A stretch of 64,000 bases of DNA from Glandiceps talaboti (GCF_964340395.1 NC_135570.1:17838821-17902820), one strand, 5' to 3'; shown: positions 24,522 to 37,174, counted from the first letter of the stretch. Made by a program: numbers and translations. The notes: generated by a model from the letters alone, not told the origin.

Positions 24522-27500
24522 TCAGTTTTGAAATGTGTACTTACTTACTTGTATAAACGAATGGTAGTCTTGAAATGTGTACTTACTAACTTGTATAAAC
24601 CAATGGTAGTTTTGAAATGTGTACTTACTTACTTGTATAAACCAATGGTAGTTTTGAAATGTGTACTTACTAACTTGTATAAACCAATGGTAGTTTTGAA
24701 ATGTGTACTTACTAACTTGTATAAACCAATGGTAGTTTTGAAATGTGTACTTACTAACTTGTATAAACCAATGGTAGTTTTGAAATGTGTACTTACTAAC
24801 TTGTATAAACCAATGGTAGTTTTGAAATGTGTACTTACTAACTTGTATAAACCAATTGTAGTTTTGAAATGTGTACTTACTAACTTGTATAAACCAATGG
24901 TAGTTTTGGAATGTGTACTTACTAACTTGTATAAACCAATGGTAGTTTTGAAATGTGTACTTACTAACTTGTATAAACCAATGGTAGTTTTGAAATGTGT
25001 ACTTACTAACTTGTATAAACCAATGGTAGTTTTGAAATGTGTACTTACTTACTTGTATAAACAATGGTAGTTTTGAAATGTGTACTTACTAACTTGTATA
25101 AACCAATGGTAGTTTTGAAATGTGTACTTACTAACTTGTATAAACTAATGGTAGTTTTGAAATGTGTACTTAATTACTTGTATAAACCAATGGTAGTTTT
25201 GAAATGTGTACTTACTAACTTGTATAAACCAATGGTAGTTTTGCAATGTGTACTTACTTACTTGTATAAACCAATGGTAGTTTTGAAATGTGTACTTACT
25301 AACTTGTATAAACCAATGGTAGTTTTGAAATGTGTACTTACTTACTTGTATAAACCAATGGTAGTTTTGAAATGTGTACTTACTAACTTGTATAAACCAA
25401 TGGTAGTTTTGAAATGTGTACTTACTAACTTGTATAAACCAATGGTAGTTTTGAAATGTGTACTTACTTACTTGTATAAACCAATGGTAGTTTTGAAATG
25501 TGTACTTACTTACTTGTATAAACCAATGGTAGTTTTGAAATGTGTACTTACTTACTTGTATAAACCAATGGTAGTTTTGAAATGTGTACTTACTAACTTG
25601 TATAAACCAATGGTAGTTTTGAAATGTGTACTTACTAACTTGTATAAACCAATGGTAGTTTTGAAATGTGTACTTACTAACTTGTATAAACCAATGGTAC
25701 TTTTGAAATGTGTACTTACTTACTTGTATAAACCTATGGTAGTTTTGAAATGTGTACTTACTAACTTGTATAAACCAATGGTAGTTTTGAAATGTGTACT
25801 TACTAACTTGTATAAACCAATGGTAGTTTTGAAATGTGTACTTACTAACTTGTATAAACCAATGGTAGTTTTGAAATGTGTACTTACTAACTTGTATAAA
25901 CCAATGGTAGTTTTGAAATGTGTACTTACTAACTTGTATAAACCAATGGTAGTTTTGAAATGTGTACTTACTAACTTGTATAAACCAATTGTAGTTTTGA
26001 AATGTGTACTTACTAACTTGTATAAACCAATGGTAGTTTTGAAATGTGTACTTACTAACTTGTATAAACCAATGGTAGTTTTGAAATGTGTACTTACTAA
26101 CTTGTATAAACCAATGGTAGTTTTGAAATGTGTACTTACGTACTTGTATAAACAATGGTAGTTTTGAAATGTGTACTTACTAACTTGTATAAACCAATGG
26201 TAGTTTTGAAATGTGTACTTACTAACTTGTATAAACTAATGGTAGTTTTGAAATGTGTACTTAATTACTTGTATAAACCAATGGTAGTTTTGAAATGTGT
26301 ACTTACTAACTTGTATAAACCAATGGTAGTTTTGCAATGTGTACTTACTTACTTGTATAAACCAATGGTAGTTTTGAAATGTGTACTTACTAACTTGTAT
26401 AAACCAATGGTAGTTTTGAAATGTGTACTTACTAACTTGTATAAACCAATGGTAGTTTTGAAATGTGTACTTACTAACTTGTATAAACCAATGGTAGTTT
26501 TGAAATGTGTACTTACTTACTTGTATAAACCAATGGTAGTTTTGAAATGTGTACTTACTAACTTGTATAAACCAATGGTAGTTTTGAAATGTGTACTTAC
26601 TTACTTGTCTAAACCAATGGTAGTTTTGAAATGTGTACTAACTAACTTGTATAAACCAATGGTAGTTTTGAAATGTGTACTTACTTACTTGTATAAACAA
26701 TGGTAGTTTTGAAATGTGTACTTACTAACTTGTATAAACCAATGGTAGTTTTGAAATGTGTACTTACTAACTTGTATAAACTAATGGTAGTTTTGAAATG
26801 TGTACTTAATTACTTGTATAAACCAATGGTAGTTTTGAAATGTGTACTTACTAACTTGTATAAACCAATGGTAGTTTTGCAATGTGTACTTACTTACTTG
26901 TATAAACCAATGGTAGTTTTGAAATGTGTACTTACTAACTTGTATAAACCAATGGTAGTTTTGAAATGTGTACTTACTAACTTGTATAAACCAATGGTAG
27001 TTTTGAAATGTGTACTTACTAACTTGTATAAACCAATGGTAGTTTTGAAATGTGTACTTACTTACTTGTATAAACCAATGGTAGTTTTGAAATGTGTACT
27101 TACTAACTTGTATAAACCAATGGTAGTTTTGAAATGTGTACTTACTTACTTGTCTAAACCAATGGTAGTTTTGAAATGTGTACTAACTAACTTGTATAAA
27201 CCAATGGTAGTTTTGAAATGTGTACTTACTTACTTGTATAAACCAATGGTAGTTTTGAAATGTGTACTTACTTACTTGTATAAACCAATGGTAGTTTTGA
27301 AATGTGTACTTACTAACTTGTATAAACCAATGGTAGTTTTGAAATGTGTACTTACTTACTTGTATAAACCAATGGTAGTTTTGAAATGTGTACTTACTAA
27401 CTTGTATAAACCAATGGTAGTTTTGAAATGTGTACTTACTTACTTGTATAAACCAATGGTAGTTTTGAAATGTGTACTTACTAACTTGTATAAACCAATG

Positions 27501-27795
27501 GTAGTTTTGAAATGTGTACTTACTTACTTGTCTAAACCAATGGTAGTTTTGAAATGTGTACTTACTAACTTGTATAAACCAATGGTAGTTTTGAAATGTG
27601 TACTTACTTACTTGTATAAACCAATGGTAGTTTTGAAATGAGTACTTACTAACTTGTATAAACCAATGGTAGTTTTGAAATGTGTACTTACTAACTTGTA
27701 TAAACCAATGGTAGTTTTGAAATGTGTACTTGCTAACTTGTATAAACCAATGGTAGTTTTGAAATGTGTACTTACTAACTTGTATAAACCAATGG
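24522..27795. repeat. Satellite array of about 78 copies of a 42-bp unit
   Basis: The unit reads ggtagttttgaaatgtgtac, then ttactaacttgtataaacca, then at. Because 42 is a multiple of 3 and the unit is stop-free in one frame of each strand, long ORFs appear on both strands (14-residue periodic peptides); these are not genes. One unit shortened to 41 bp (aaacaatgg) recurs at about 25060, 26151 and 26696 and is followed each time by the same run of variant units (aaactaatgg, then taattactt, then gcaatgtg). This defines a higher-order repeat of about 545 bp (13 units). Confidence 0.97.
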
Positions 27796-28159
27796 TAAGC
27801 TTACAGAGTGTACATGTACTGGCTTGTGTGGTACAATGCAATAAATTGTATTTTTTGAACTGAAGGACTAGGCTATAGTTGTAAATGGACTTTAGAATTA
27901 CAATTTCACCTCGACTAACATACTGTACATTACAACTTATGATGTCCATTATATGGGAATCATTTTGGTAGCTATGCTACATTGTATGCTATGTTATGTT
28001 ATGTTATGTTATGTTATGTTATTATTCATTAAGGTGTCCTATGTAGACTTATTAAATTATAAAATACTTAATAAAAGTTACAAAAAAATAGTGCCAATGG
28101 CACTGTAGCACAACTGTACAATTTTTAAAATTCTTTATCCACTTGCTGAGCCATACTAG
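27796..28159. other. Spacer with a TTATG pentamer run
   Basis: No gene seen. A pentanucleotide microsatellite (TTATG, about six copies) lies at 27990-28022. Confidence 0.6.
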
Positions 28160-28900
28160 GTATAGATATTCATTTGCTGAATGATTATTCAGTTGCCTAT
28201 CCAGCCCTGATGTTATCTTTGCAATATACGCAATCATTTGGCTGTTGCTATGGGCATGGTCATGTTGCTAGACATATTTGCATACATTTTTTGAATGTTC
28301 GTTCAATTGTCTATAATACCTGATGTTATTTTTGCAATATACATGATCATATGACTGTTGCTATGGGCATGGTCTTGTTGCTAGGTACATTTGCATAGCT
28401 TTTTTGAATGTTTATACATTTGTCTATTAATCCCTGTGTCTTTGCAATATACATGATCATTTGGCTGTTGCTAGGCACATTTGCATACATTTTTGGAATG
28501 TTTATTCTGTTGCCTATTAATCCCTGCTGCTATTTTTGCAATATATGTGATCATTTGGTTGTTGCCATGGGCATGGTCTTGTTGCTAGGCACATTTACAT
28601 ATACTTTTGGAATGTTTATTTAGGTGTCTATTAATCCCTGTTGTTATCTTTGTAATATATGCGATCATTTGGCTGTTGCTATGGCCGTGGTCTTGTTGCT
28701 AGGCACATTTACATACATTTTTTACGAATGTTTATTTAGCTGTCTATTAATCCCTGTTATCTTTGTGAAATACACAATTGTTTGCTGTTGCTATGGGCGT
28801 GGTCATGGTTGCTAGGGATATTTGCATACATTTTAGAATGTTTATTCACTTACTCACCAGATGTTGTTATTTTAGCAAAATATTCTGGCATTTGGTTTTG
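28160..28900 (+). repeat. Second array of the 113-bp dispersed module
   Basis: About seven copies of the module seen at 11850-12480, with landmarks near 28226, 28346, 28459, 28552, 28666, 28779 and 28889. As in the first copy it lies just right of a large satellite array and leads into the same tail with a CA tract and hairpin end. Confidence 0.85.
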
Positions 28901-30087
28901 CTAAGGGCATGTTCATCGTTGCTAGGGCCAATTGTGTCAAAATATTTTGAACAAAATCTGCAGAATATCACTTCTAGAAATATCTCATCAAATTTCAGTC
29001 TCATTGACAGAGTAATTTTAGAGATATAAGTTTTTGACAAAAAAATCACATTTTTACACCTAATTTGTATATCATGGATGAGATCATTATATGCTTAATA
29101 TATCTTCATTTATACACCCCCAGATGCATCCCAATCTGCTCAGTAGTTTTGGAATTAAAGATTTTTGACCAAAAAGACAAATTTCTAGCCAGAATTTGCA
29201 TATTAGGGCGACCCTATTTATTTTTCTGTTTCTCATCTCCTGACCGACCCTAATTTGCAGCTCCGACATCAGAAAAACAACAACTTTTTTTATTTCCGAC
29301 CGACCCCTCAGTTCATCTTAGCAACATGGCAAGATTGTAAAGTTCAAACGAACATCAAATGTTCATCATGGCATCTACCCCCTTGTCACATCAGAGCAGC
29401 ATGTGTCTTTCATGGCTGAAGTCATTGAGGTTGGAGGGACAGGGCTCGAAATTAATGCCAGCCAAGCATCCCGGGCTGCCAAATCTTCAGGCTGGACCGG
29501 AAGATTTTTGAAAGACCTGCCCAACTGGGCCAGTACATTTTGCTGCAATGTAATAGCTCAGAATATTTCTATCATTTTCAAAACTATGCTTAAAATTGGT
29601 AAAAGGCATATTGCATTCCTCAAAAAAACAATTTTTTGACCAGATTTTAGCTTTACATCAGTTGTATCATCGGGGAAATGACCGACTCCGTAATGGTAAT
29701 GTGGAAGACGTTCTTTGTTCATTGAGCATGTGCAATAAATGAAATTGTCACAGCTTCACGCAGCATAGGCTCACAATGTTTGTTACAAATTACAAGCTTA
29801 AATTGTGTCATAAACACATGTTTCAGGCATGGATGTTACAAAAATTGTACAAAATGACTGACAAATCTTTATTTACACACACCTAAGAACGTTCCCATTA
29901 AATTTAAGACCAATCTGCCCAGTAGTTTTTGAGTTTAAGTTTTTTGCCCAACAATCACATTTTTTGACCAAAATCACATATCTGTGATGTGATCATTTTG
30001 CTTTAAAGAATTTCAACTAGACACAAAAAGTAATGGACCCACCAAATACCGAGGCAATCGGTGTAACGGTTTTTGAGTTTAAGTTGT

Positions 30088-30135
<48 letters not shown>

Positions 30136-30200
30136 GGACGGACAGACACCACACACTGCCTATGGCACTACTGAACATTATCAGTTCAGTTGTGCTAAAA
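28901..30200 (+). repeat. Second copy of the CA-tract/hairpin-end dispersed repeat
   Basis: Similar to 12481-13175 in order: ttttgac-rich AT sentences, a CA tract (30090-30132), cagacggacggacagac, then the hairpin end (about 30163-30196). It is interrupted by a different element at about 29203-29860. Confidence 0.75.
29203..29860 (+). mobile_element. Internally deleted copy of the GGGCGACC-end element
   Basis: It starts ttagggcgaccctatttatt and matches the left 160 bp of 60179-62699. It then jumps directly to sequence equivalent to about 61645-61930 (catgtgtctttcatggctga and onward), so about 1.3 kb present in the other copy is missing. It sits inside the 28901-30200 repeat. No coding capacity. 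Confidence 0.65.
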
Positions 30201-30876
30201 AAGAGCCACATCCAGCCCTCTGGGTGTATTGGACACAAAGAATATCAAATTAAATACATAAATAAATAAATAATTATCACATACATTTTAATTGTAAATA
30301 AAAGTTTTCCTATAGTTAAATGCTTCCTGTAAAAAGTTGCGACATTAATGGGAAATTTTTTCATTAAATGTTGTAGTTTATCGCTTATGTGCATATGACT
30401 GAAGTTTGTTGTTAAAGTTATTATTTTATCCAGTAATGCTTTCCAAGATCCCTGTATAGATTACAATAAAACATAAAGTGTACTTCATCCGCTGGTGAAT
30501 TTTGGCAAAAGTCACATTTCCCGTCTTCGACTTCCAAGATTGCAAAATCTGTCTGTTTCTGTTTTAAGTCTAAACAGAGCCATTATGGAGCATTTTGCCA
30601 ATTTTTGGACTGCACATTCCTCCTAATAAATCATTTTCTTTTCCCATAATTTTTTTTGAATGTAATATACATGTATGCTCTCAAGTAGGGTGTTGTCATT
30701 ATTTCTGATTTCAATTGGTTGGCATGAACATTTCTTAATAATGCAATTGCTTCATCAGTATATGTAGTTATTAGTTCCAAGTTGAGGAATTTATGTTCTA
30801 ACCCTAATTCAAAGAAAATGTTAAGCACATCATGACACCATATTTTTGATTCATGAAATAAGGTGAAGTCCAATCG
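30201..30876. other. Non-coding spacer, nothing recognised
   Basis: AT-rich, short ORFs only. No domain recognised. Confidence 0.4.
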
Positions 30877-30993
30877 AAACACTGATTTTGTGATCCTGTA
30901 ATCTGAAACACTGATTTTGTGATCCTGTAATCTGAAACACTGATTTTGTGATCCTGTAATCTGAAACACTGATTTTGTGATCCTGTAATCTAA
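30877..30993. repeat. Four tandem copies of a 29-bp unit
   Basis: The unit is gaaacactgattttgtgatc plus ctgtaatct. The four copies are essentially identical, so the duplication is recent. A minus-strand ORF runs through it only because the unit is stop-free. Confidence 0.9.
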
Positions 30994-31992
30994 CATCTTC
31001 AGCAGCCTATTCTAACCTATCCTATATCTTCATTAAAAGCTAACTTAGGTGCAAATTTAGGCACCCCATAAAATATTGAATGACCCTATTTTGAATATAA
31101 TCAGTTTTTGAAGTTGTATCTCATACCTCAGCTGCTGCTGCACATTTTTGAAATGCTGTGATTTCTTTGTCACATTTTGTATCATTGTAATCATGGAGTC
31201 TCCAGCATGACATAAGGACTGACATTTCTTGTATACAGGTTGCACCTAATAGAGAAACAGATACATGTATTCCACATAAATCAATGTATAATCCACAAAA
31301 GAAGAGAAAATGAAGATGTGTATGGTCAAGATAATCTTCAACTCTTTAAAGTAGTAGCTTCACTTTAGAAGCAAATATAAATTGTGACATACAAGTATTA
31401 TAAATTAATGTATGATTGTATGGGGTGAGATCACTGCCAAATTACAATTCCTTTATGTATTTTATCATTATTTAACGATGTTATCATTATTTTATCATGG
31501 TTTTATCACTCATTGACGATTGACATGTCATTGTGTACTCACTCTCTATGACTTTAAAAAGAAGCATTAATTCTATAACAATCCCAGTGACAGTTTATTT
31601 GAAAATGTACCGAACCATGATCAAACTCGATTCACTTCATTCACCTCTATCATGGTTACTAGTGTGATGTCTAGTTAGAAAACGCAAAAGCATGAATTTT
31701 GATCTAAATTGGATATAAAATCTACCAAAAGATAAATTTTCAATCATCTACCCCAGATATCCCTAAACTCATGTTCTTTGTAGAAGTTTTGTAGAAGTTT
31801 ATTATAGCAATGTCTGTGGGTACTTGTACATGTACTTTGGCATTCACGGTGATAACGCAATATTGTAACCTCATCTTATAGCTTTGTTTCAACACAACTC
31901 GCATAAATGTCTGGAATGTTGTCATGACACCAAAACAGTACACCTTCTTTCTTCAAATTGGCATAGACTATAGTTGTCTCTCTTGCATGATG
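30994..31992. other. Non-coding spacer, nothing recognised
   Basis: AT-rich DNA without a supported gene or RNA. Confidence 0.4.
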
Positions 31993-32361
31993 AGGCCAAA
32001 CAAAAAAAATTGTGTGGTTCCTATTACATGGTCTTGAAAATAAGGGTAGGTAGGTAGGGATTTTTTTTTTTTTTTAAATTTCTATTTTGCAGGTATGGAC
32101 GGGGTTGAAAATACAACTAGCAACTCAAATATATATGTACAGAGCAGACATAAATTCACAAATCAAATTATTTTTTATTTCTTTTCATATGATAATTCAG
32201 TAATACAGATTCCTTCACAATAACACTGACCAGTTGGTTTTACTGGCCTGCAAAATAACAAAATCAACATCTAACTCTGAATGTTATTTTTTCAGGTTCA
32301 TACATTTCATGCACATTTATACATTATATTCTTCACTTCAACGTTTCTTTTCTAATGGGCG

Positions 32362-32520
32362 TTAAACAACTGAATGGTTCCCATTGTCTTTACAGGTAGT
32401 ACAAATAGGTAAGACTGTTTTGTAGCGCTTCTTTAGTTCAGCATCAACTTCAGCTCCAACATCACCACAGTGGTAACATACATCTTTTCTTCCAATATCA
32501 ATCCAGTCCTCTCTTCTCAA
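32362..32520 (-). CDS. Partial ORF with CX2C...CX2C zinc-binding-like motif
   Basis: The minus strand reads an open segment ending at TAA (32364-32362). It contains CYHCGDVGAEVDAELKKRYK followed by ICTTC, a four-cysteine pattern typical of small zinc-binding domains. There is no start codon in the segment, so it would be a last exon. It resembles, from memory, a Cys-rich domain seen in transposon-associated and HMG-box-containing proteins of fish and invertebrates. Function unknown. Confidence 0.4.
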   Translation of the reverse strand: MRREDWIDIGRKDVCYHCGDVGAEVDAELKKRYKTVLPICTTCKDNGNHSVV

Positions 32521-33034
32521 ACAGATCTACCAATGAGTTATATAATTCTTGTTTTTTGGTCAGTGAAACGCCACTACAGACAAGAGAAATTAAATGGACA
32601 TTTATTAAAAATACTTTTCACTCACCCACCTCAAAGTATTACGAACATATATACACTCATAGAGTTAAAGCTGGAGTTATTTTTGAAGTAAAATTGAATA
32701 TTCAACCTCGCATGCCTTAATTAAAAATTTGTGCGCAAAAAGTCTGACTATTGCGCCTAGCCTGTAACGACGTATGAAAATAGTGGCATTATAGAATAAA
32801 AAACCCAAACAAAACATTCCAAAAATCACGTCACGTTTACCCACAACAAATTCATCTTCCCTTACAATGTCTTATTTTTCCAAAAGAATGGCACAAAAAA
32901 TGCTTCGAAACAACGAAAGAACAGAGTAAAAAAACCCAAAACAACGGAGTAAAAATAAAAACAAACGAACGGAGTAAAAATAAAAACAAACCTTGAAGAG
33001 GGTTTCTTCCAAACAAATTCCCGTCCACCTGCCA

Positions 33035-33376
33035 TTAGTATTTCAATGCATTCACGGCTTTCGTTGTGGTTTCCTCAACAATATCCTCCATTTCACGAGA
33101 AACAGGTTCTCGTTGACATTGAACTCGTACGTATTTAATACTAAAGTTCTGACTGACGGTGCCGAGTTGAATATTGCTTTGAGTAACTTCCATCCACGGG
33201 CCATTCATTGAACTTGAACATTCAATATGAATCTGGTAAGATGTGCATTCCGAATAACCTGGACGGTGGTCTTCTAACAATTGCTCAAATGTCCTGTCTG
33301 AGTTAACAGCAGTCAGTACAGATTTTTGCTGAATGTGGTCGTATCCTATTCCTGCGAAAACACGCTGTGTTCGCAC
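33035..33376 (-). CDS. Hypothetical ORF of 113 codons, family not recognised
   Basis: Open minus-strand frame starting MRTQRVFAGIGYDH and ending at a stop near 33035, with plausible amino-acid composition (no low complexity). It lies inside the inverted-repeat-bounded unit together with the Cys-rich segment at 32362-32520, on the same strand. The two could be exons of one gene. No domain recognised. Confidence 0.3.
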   Translation of the reverse strand: MRTQRVFAGIGYDHIQQKSVLTAVNSDRTFEQLLEDHRPGYSECTSYQIHIECSSSMNGPWMEVTQSNIQLGTVSQNFSIKYVRVQCQREPVSREMEDIVEETTTKAVNALKY

Positions 33377-33580
33377 TAGCTAGTGGCCATTTTTGTTTTT
33401 AAAGCATGGATGTCGTAACTCTCGCCCGAAATCTTGTGCTTTGCGAGATTCGTAAATTTCCGATTTTCTTTCGGGTTTTCGGTATTTTTCCCGAAACCTT
33501 GAATAAAAAGTCGGCAGTCGGGGGTTAACAATTAGGGTCGGTCGGGTAACCAGAACCACACAATTTTTTTTGTTTGGCCT

Positions 33581-35689
33581 AATATAAATGTATCTGTAAT
33601 GAATGAAATAATTTTTGACAAAACTGGCCATAGTACCCTCACTGAAACATAAATGTTTCACGAAAGCATCAATAACATTTGTTCTTACTGGGATATGTGT
33701 AGGGCTGGAAAGTATATTTTATGACTATACATGTAGTTACCTGACATCCACCAAACGTTTTTTGTGTGTCATAATTGACTTATTTTAAATTTTTTGAATA
33801 TTTCATATTTTTTTAAAAATTGTATATTTTGTTGACAAATTGAACGAACGCTACGTTCGGAAATAATTTAGTGTGCTGTCATTGGTTGACGTTGGCATCA
33901 TACAAAATATTTAAGTTGCATGCAAATGAACACTTCCAAATATGGTTGATCGGTCAGACTGTACAAGAGCGTGGTGAAGGTGGCCTGGGACCATGGGTTT
34001 GAGAAAACGGTAGTAATAAGTTTTTTACCAAAATTGAGATATTTTTAGACCTAATTTGCATATTGCCAATGGGATCATCATGTTGTGAATTCAGGTAGAC
34101 AGAATTGAAAGCCATAGCAGGTAACATTTTTCATTCACAGTTGCCCCGTTTTGTTTCGTTTCGTTGAATACCATAAGCCAGGTCCAACGAAACGAAACAA
34201 AAATGAAACATGGCAGCCATGAATATTACAAGACTGTTAGGGCATATGTACCTACTGTGGCCTTCTCTGTTCTCCTCACATTTGTCTTTGGTAATTTGGA
34301 ATTTAGATTCATGTAACATATTTTGCTGAATACCATAAGCCATATCTCAGTCCACTACATGCATAGTGGTCTGAGGCCATCACTTCTTCAAATTCTTGGC
34401 TCGCTGTTTTCCACTCTCCTTGATTTTCAACTTTGGTTTTTGGCATGCATTATCGTGGTGAAAATCTAAATTTCAGTAGTGGTAGGGTATATAGAACTTT
34501 GTAATAACTTCACTGTTTCAGTTTATAAGCTCAAATTGAGCGTGTGAGTGTTTTTACGACATGTTTTAGACCCTCATGGAAGACGCCATGATAATGATGA
34601 TCTTTGATCCTATTGTGTGTTTTTTATACATTAGTAAGACAATCTGATTAAAATCCGATGTGGTGAAAGCGGCTAAATGCTTTATTTATCTCTATTTCCA
34701 TCGTTTTGTGTCATTTGTTTTTGTTCTGAGTGATCGCCACCTCCCGTACAAAAGTCCAATCAATTAGTATTTAAAGCAAAATTGACAAATATGTCAAAAT
34801 AATCTACATGTATGGGCAAAACTTATCAATAAATGTCCTTTGACACCGATGTTTTAGTGACACCATATTGTCTGACCGTAGTATCATTTTGAGTGATACA
34901 CTTTAAGAAGTGTATTGTCATTTTGGTGTCGTGAAATGACCCCTTAACAACTGTAATATGTTAACAATTTCTACTGCAGGTGGGGGTGCCTCTTCATGTA
35001 TATCTCCCCATCCACATGTCCATACATGCCCCATGTTCAGTATTTTAGAATAAGAAAGTGAGCATTTAGTATTTGGTATATAGTATTCAAGGATGGATAA
35101 TTGTATATCACGTTAGGGTTAGCATTAGACCTATCTTTCATTTTCTCCTGAATTCACCATAGGGGACATTTTGATAAACAAACACAGCACTTTAACTGTT
35201 ATTTGAAAATGCATTTTAATCAATTTGTCATCTTCATTATAAAAACTTTTCAGAATTAAATTATAGGATTAGGAGCACTATAGTTTTTGCTACATCTGAA
35301 TGTAGTAAGGGAATCCATAAAACCATTGAAAATAACATACAATTAATTTGTATTTGATTTGAAATGTATTTGATTATACACACACAGTTTTATTAGAGGT
35401 TGTACTGCAGGTTGTAATACCATTTATAATTACATCTAAAAATTGGGGCCAAACACTATTTTTAACAAAGGGACCAGACATGGGAGTCCAAAATGTCGGA
35501 TTTTTAGGCAAAGATGGAAAACAGTATTTAAAAAAAAATAAAATAAAAAGACTGTCATTGTGTCAATATTTTATAAAAATACAAAATTCCCCAAATAACG
35601 AAGTCATTATCATTCTCTAAGCACACCTATACTACCTGAAATTTTAGGAAATTAATCTAGAAATCGACCCTAACCTTTTTGAAAACTGA
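33581..35689. other. Non-coding DNA with one solo fold-back-element end
   Basis: No gene recognised. At 34640-34661 a 22-bp piece (caatctgattaaaatccgat plus gt) matches the ends of the fold-back elements at 36933 and 37584. About 34150-34330 carries an imperfect internal duplication around ttgaataccataagcca. Confidence 0.5.
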
Positions 35690-35990
35690 TGTAGTGTATT
35701 GCATTACATGTCAGAAATGTGTTTTTTTATATATATAGGTTCAACTGTACATCGTTTCGTGGAACATCTCCACCTGACCAGACAAAAGAATCGTAACTAT
35801 CCCGTATCTATGCATTTTATTACCAACGATCACAGTGTATCAGACATGTCTATTTCAGGAATTTGTAAGGTTTCTGGTGATGAGAAAGTATTGACTCAGA
35901 GGTTAAAGTAAGAAGAAATCAATTTCCGTCTCGGAATGCTGGAACCCCTTGGAATTAATAGATTATTCTCGTCATTCCCAATCTAATCAG
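35690..35990 (+). pseudogene. Penelope-like element 3' fragment with GIY-YIG endonuclease
   Basis: Encodes a VVYCITCQKC linker, then YIGSTVHRFVEHLHLTRQKN and, after a stop within the frame, the tail LGMLEPLGIN. This is the C-terminal GIY-YIG nuclease typical of endonuclease-positive Penelope-like elements. The expected GI/LY part of the signature is degraded (a LYIYIG stretch). A premature stop at about 35909 breaks it. The RT part of this copy is absent. Confidence 0.75.
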
Positions 35991-36079
35991 TTTTTTTTTT
36001 AATTTAGGCGTGTTCTATTGGGTTCTGTTTGGTACGTGCGAATATTAGAACTTTTCACACTCATAACCGTTTATCACGG

Positions 36080-36398
36080 ATTTAATAACAAGTTCCCTTT
36101 CAGTAACATCACTAAGGAAGAACACGATGCTATTTCATCTCTTAGAAAGCGCGATGATATTGTTATTAAGCCTGCTGATAAAGGCGGAGCGGTAGTTGTT
36201 TGGTATAAAGATCTGTATGTAGCTGAGGCAGAGAGACAACTTTTAAACACAGATTTTTACCAGGAATTGGAAGGTGATACTACAGAAGACGTGCAACGCG
36301 AAATTATGGATATTGTTAACGCTTTTACATTACTGGGACAAGCCATTAAAGAAGCAAGTCCACTTGTTATCAAAGAGTACCAATATTTACACATGTGA
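36080..36398 (+). pseudogene. Penelope-like element RT, N-terminal fragment
   Basis: The ORF (open from 36018) contains LRKRDDIVIKPADKGGAVVV and a YVAEAERQLLNTDFYQEL segment, a hallmark of the N-terminal part of Penelope RTs. It ends at a stop at 36398 near the start of the next inserted unit. It lies just 3' of a Penelope GIY-YIG end, which suits the partial tandem arrangement common for these elements. Confidence 0.8.
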
Positions 36399-36932
36399 TG
36401 ATGGGCTCTTACATAACACAAGTAAACAGTGTAGTTCACAGCGTAAGATCATTTCTAAGGAGTGGGTCAATACGGCGTATTCCGGTTATCGAACTTCCGG
36501 TTGTTTCGCAGGAAAGTATCGCGAGAGGGCGCACCATATCTGACAAAGTGAGGGCCAGAATTTTCGTCATGGCATCTAATAGTATGGCGATGTATGAAGC
36601 TGTCAACAAAATGGGCGTAAAAGAACTCCGTGCATTCATAAAAGAGTGGAAAATTACTACTTCTAAATCTACTAGATATCGCCAGAAATGCTGTCAACCT
36701 TGGTCTTGAAACACTAGAAAATGATAATTTTCTGAGAGAACGGAAGAGGAGACGAATAGTGGATGTCAAGCATCAAAAGATAGAACTAATCGACAGCGGA
36801 AACATTGAAAGTTGGACGGAGGACCTTCGAAATATACCCGATGTAGACATGATAAACATATTTCTTTACCTTACTGGTGTCTGTTGCTTGACAAAAGAAC
36901 GATTAGAAAATTACAAATCTGACAACAGCTTC

Positions 36933-37174
36933 CAATCTGATTAAAATCCGATGTAGATGTTGGCTGATCGTTCATTGCTATTTTACCTTCGTTATTTTGC
37001 CTGAATTGACCTTCTTGGTACATGTTTACATTTTTTAGCTTGCCTGATCGCCTCCTCTACGATCAGGCTAAAAAATGTAAACATGTACCAAGAAAAATAA
37101 TATCAGGCAAAATAACGAAGGTAAAATAGCAATGAACGATTAGCCGACATCTACATCGGATTTTAATCAGATTG
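36933..37174. mobile_element. Fold-back (MITE-like) element 1 with 9-bp target duplication
   Basis: A 242-bp near-perfect palindrome. Both arms begin CAATCTGATTAAAATCCGAT and run about 105 bp to a short loop near 37050. It is flanked by a direct repeat AACAGCTTC (36924-36932 and 37175-37183), a 9-bp target-site duplication. Long terminal inverted repeats plus 9-bp duplication are typical of Mutator-type (MULE) elements. It interrupts the ORF at KSDNS. Confidence 0.85.

Larger units (their letters stand above)
31993..33580 (-). mobile_element. 1.6-kb unit bounded by perfect 28-bp inverted repeats
   Basis: The left end (31993-32020, aggccaaacaaaaaaaattg...) and right end (33553-33580) are exact reverse complements over 28 bp. 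The unit contains the minus-strand coding fragments at 33376-33035 and 32520-32362. No convincing target duplication was found at the ends (atgatg versus aatata). It could be a DNA transposon that carries a gene fragment, or two copies of one repeat in opposite orientation flanking host exons. Confidence 0.5.

Noticed and set aside
24522-27949. ORFs of 180-365 codons on both strands with 14-residue repeats
   Set aside because: The 42-bp unit is a multiple of 3 and stop-free in one frame of each strand, so open frames on both strands are automatic.
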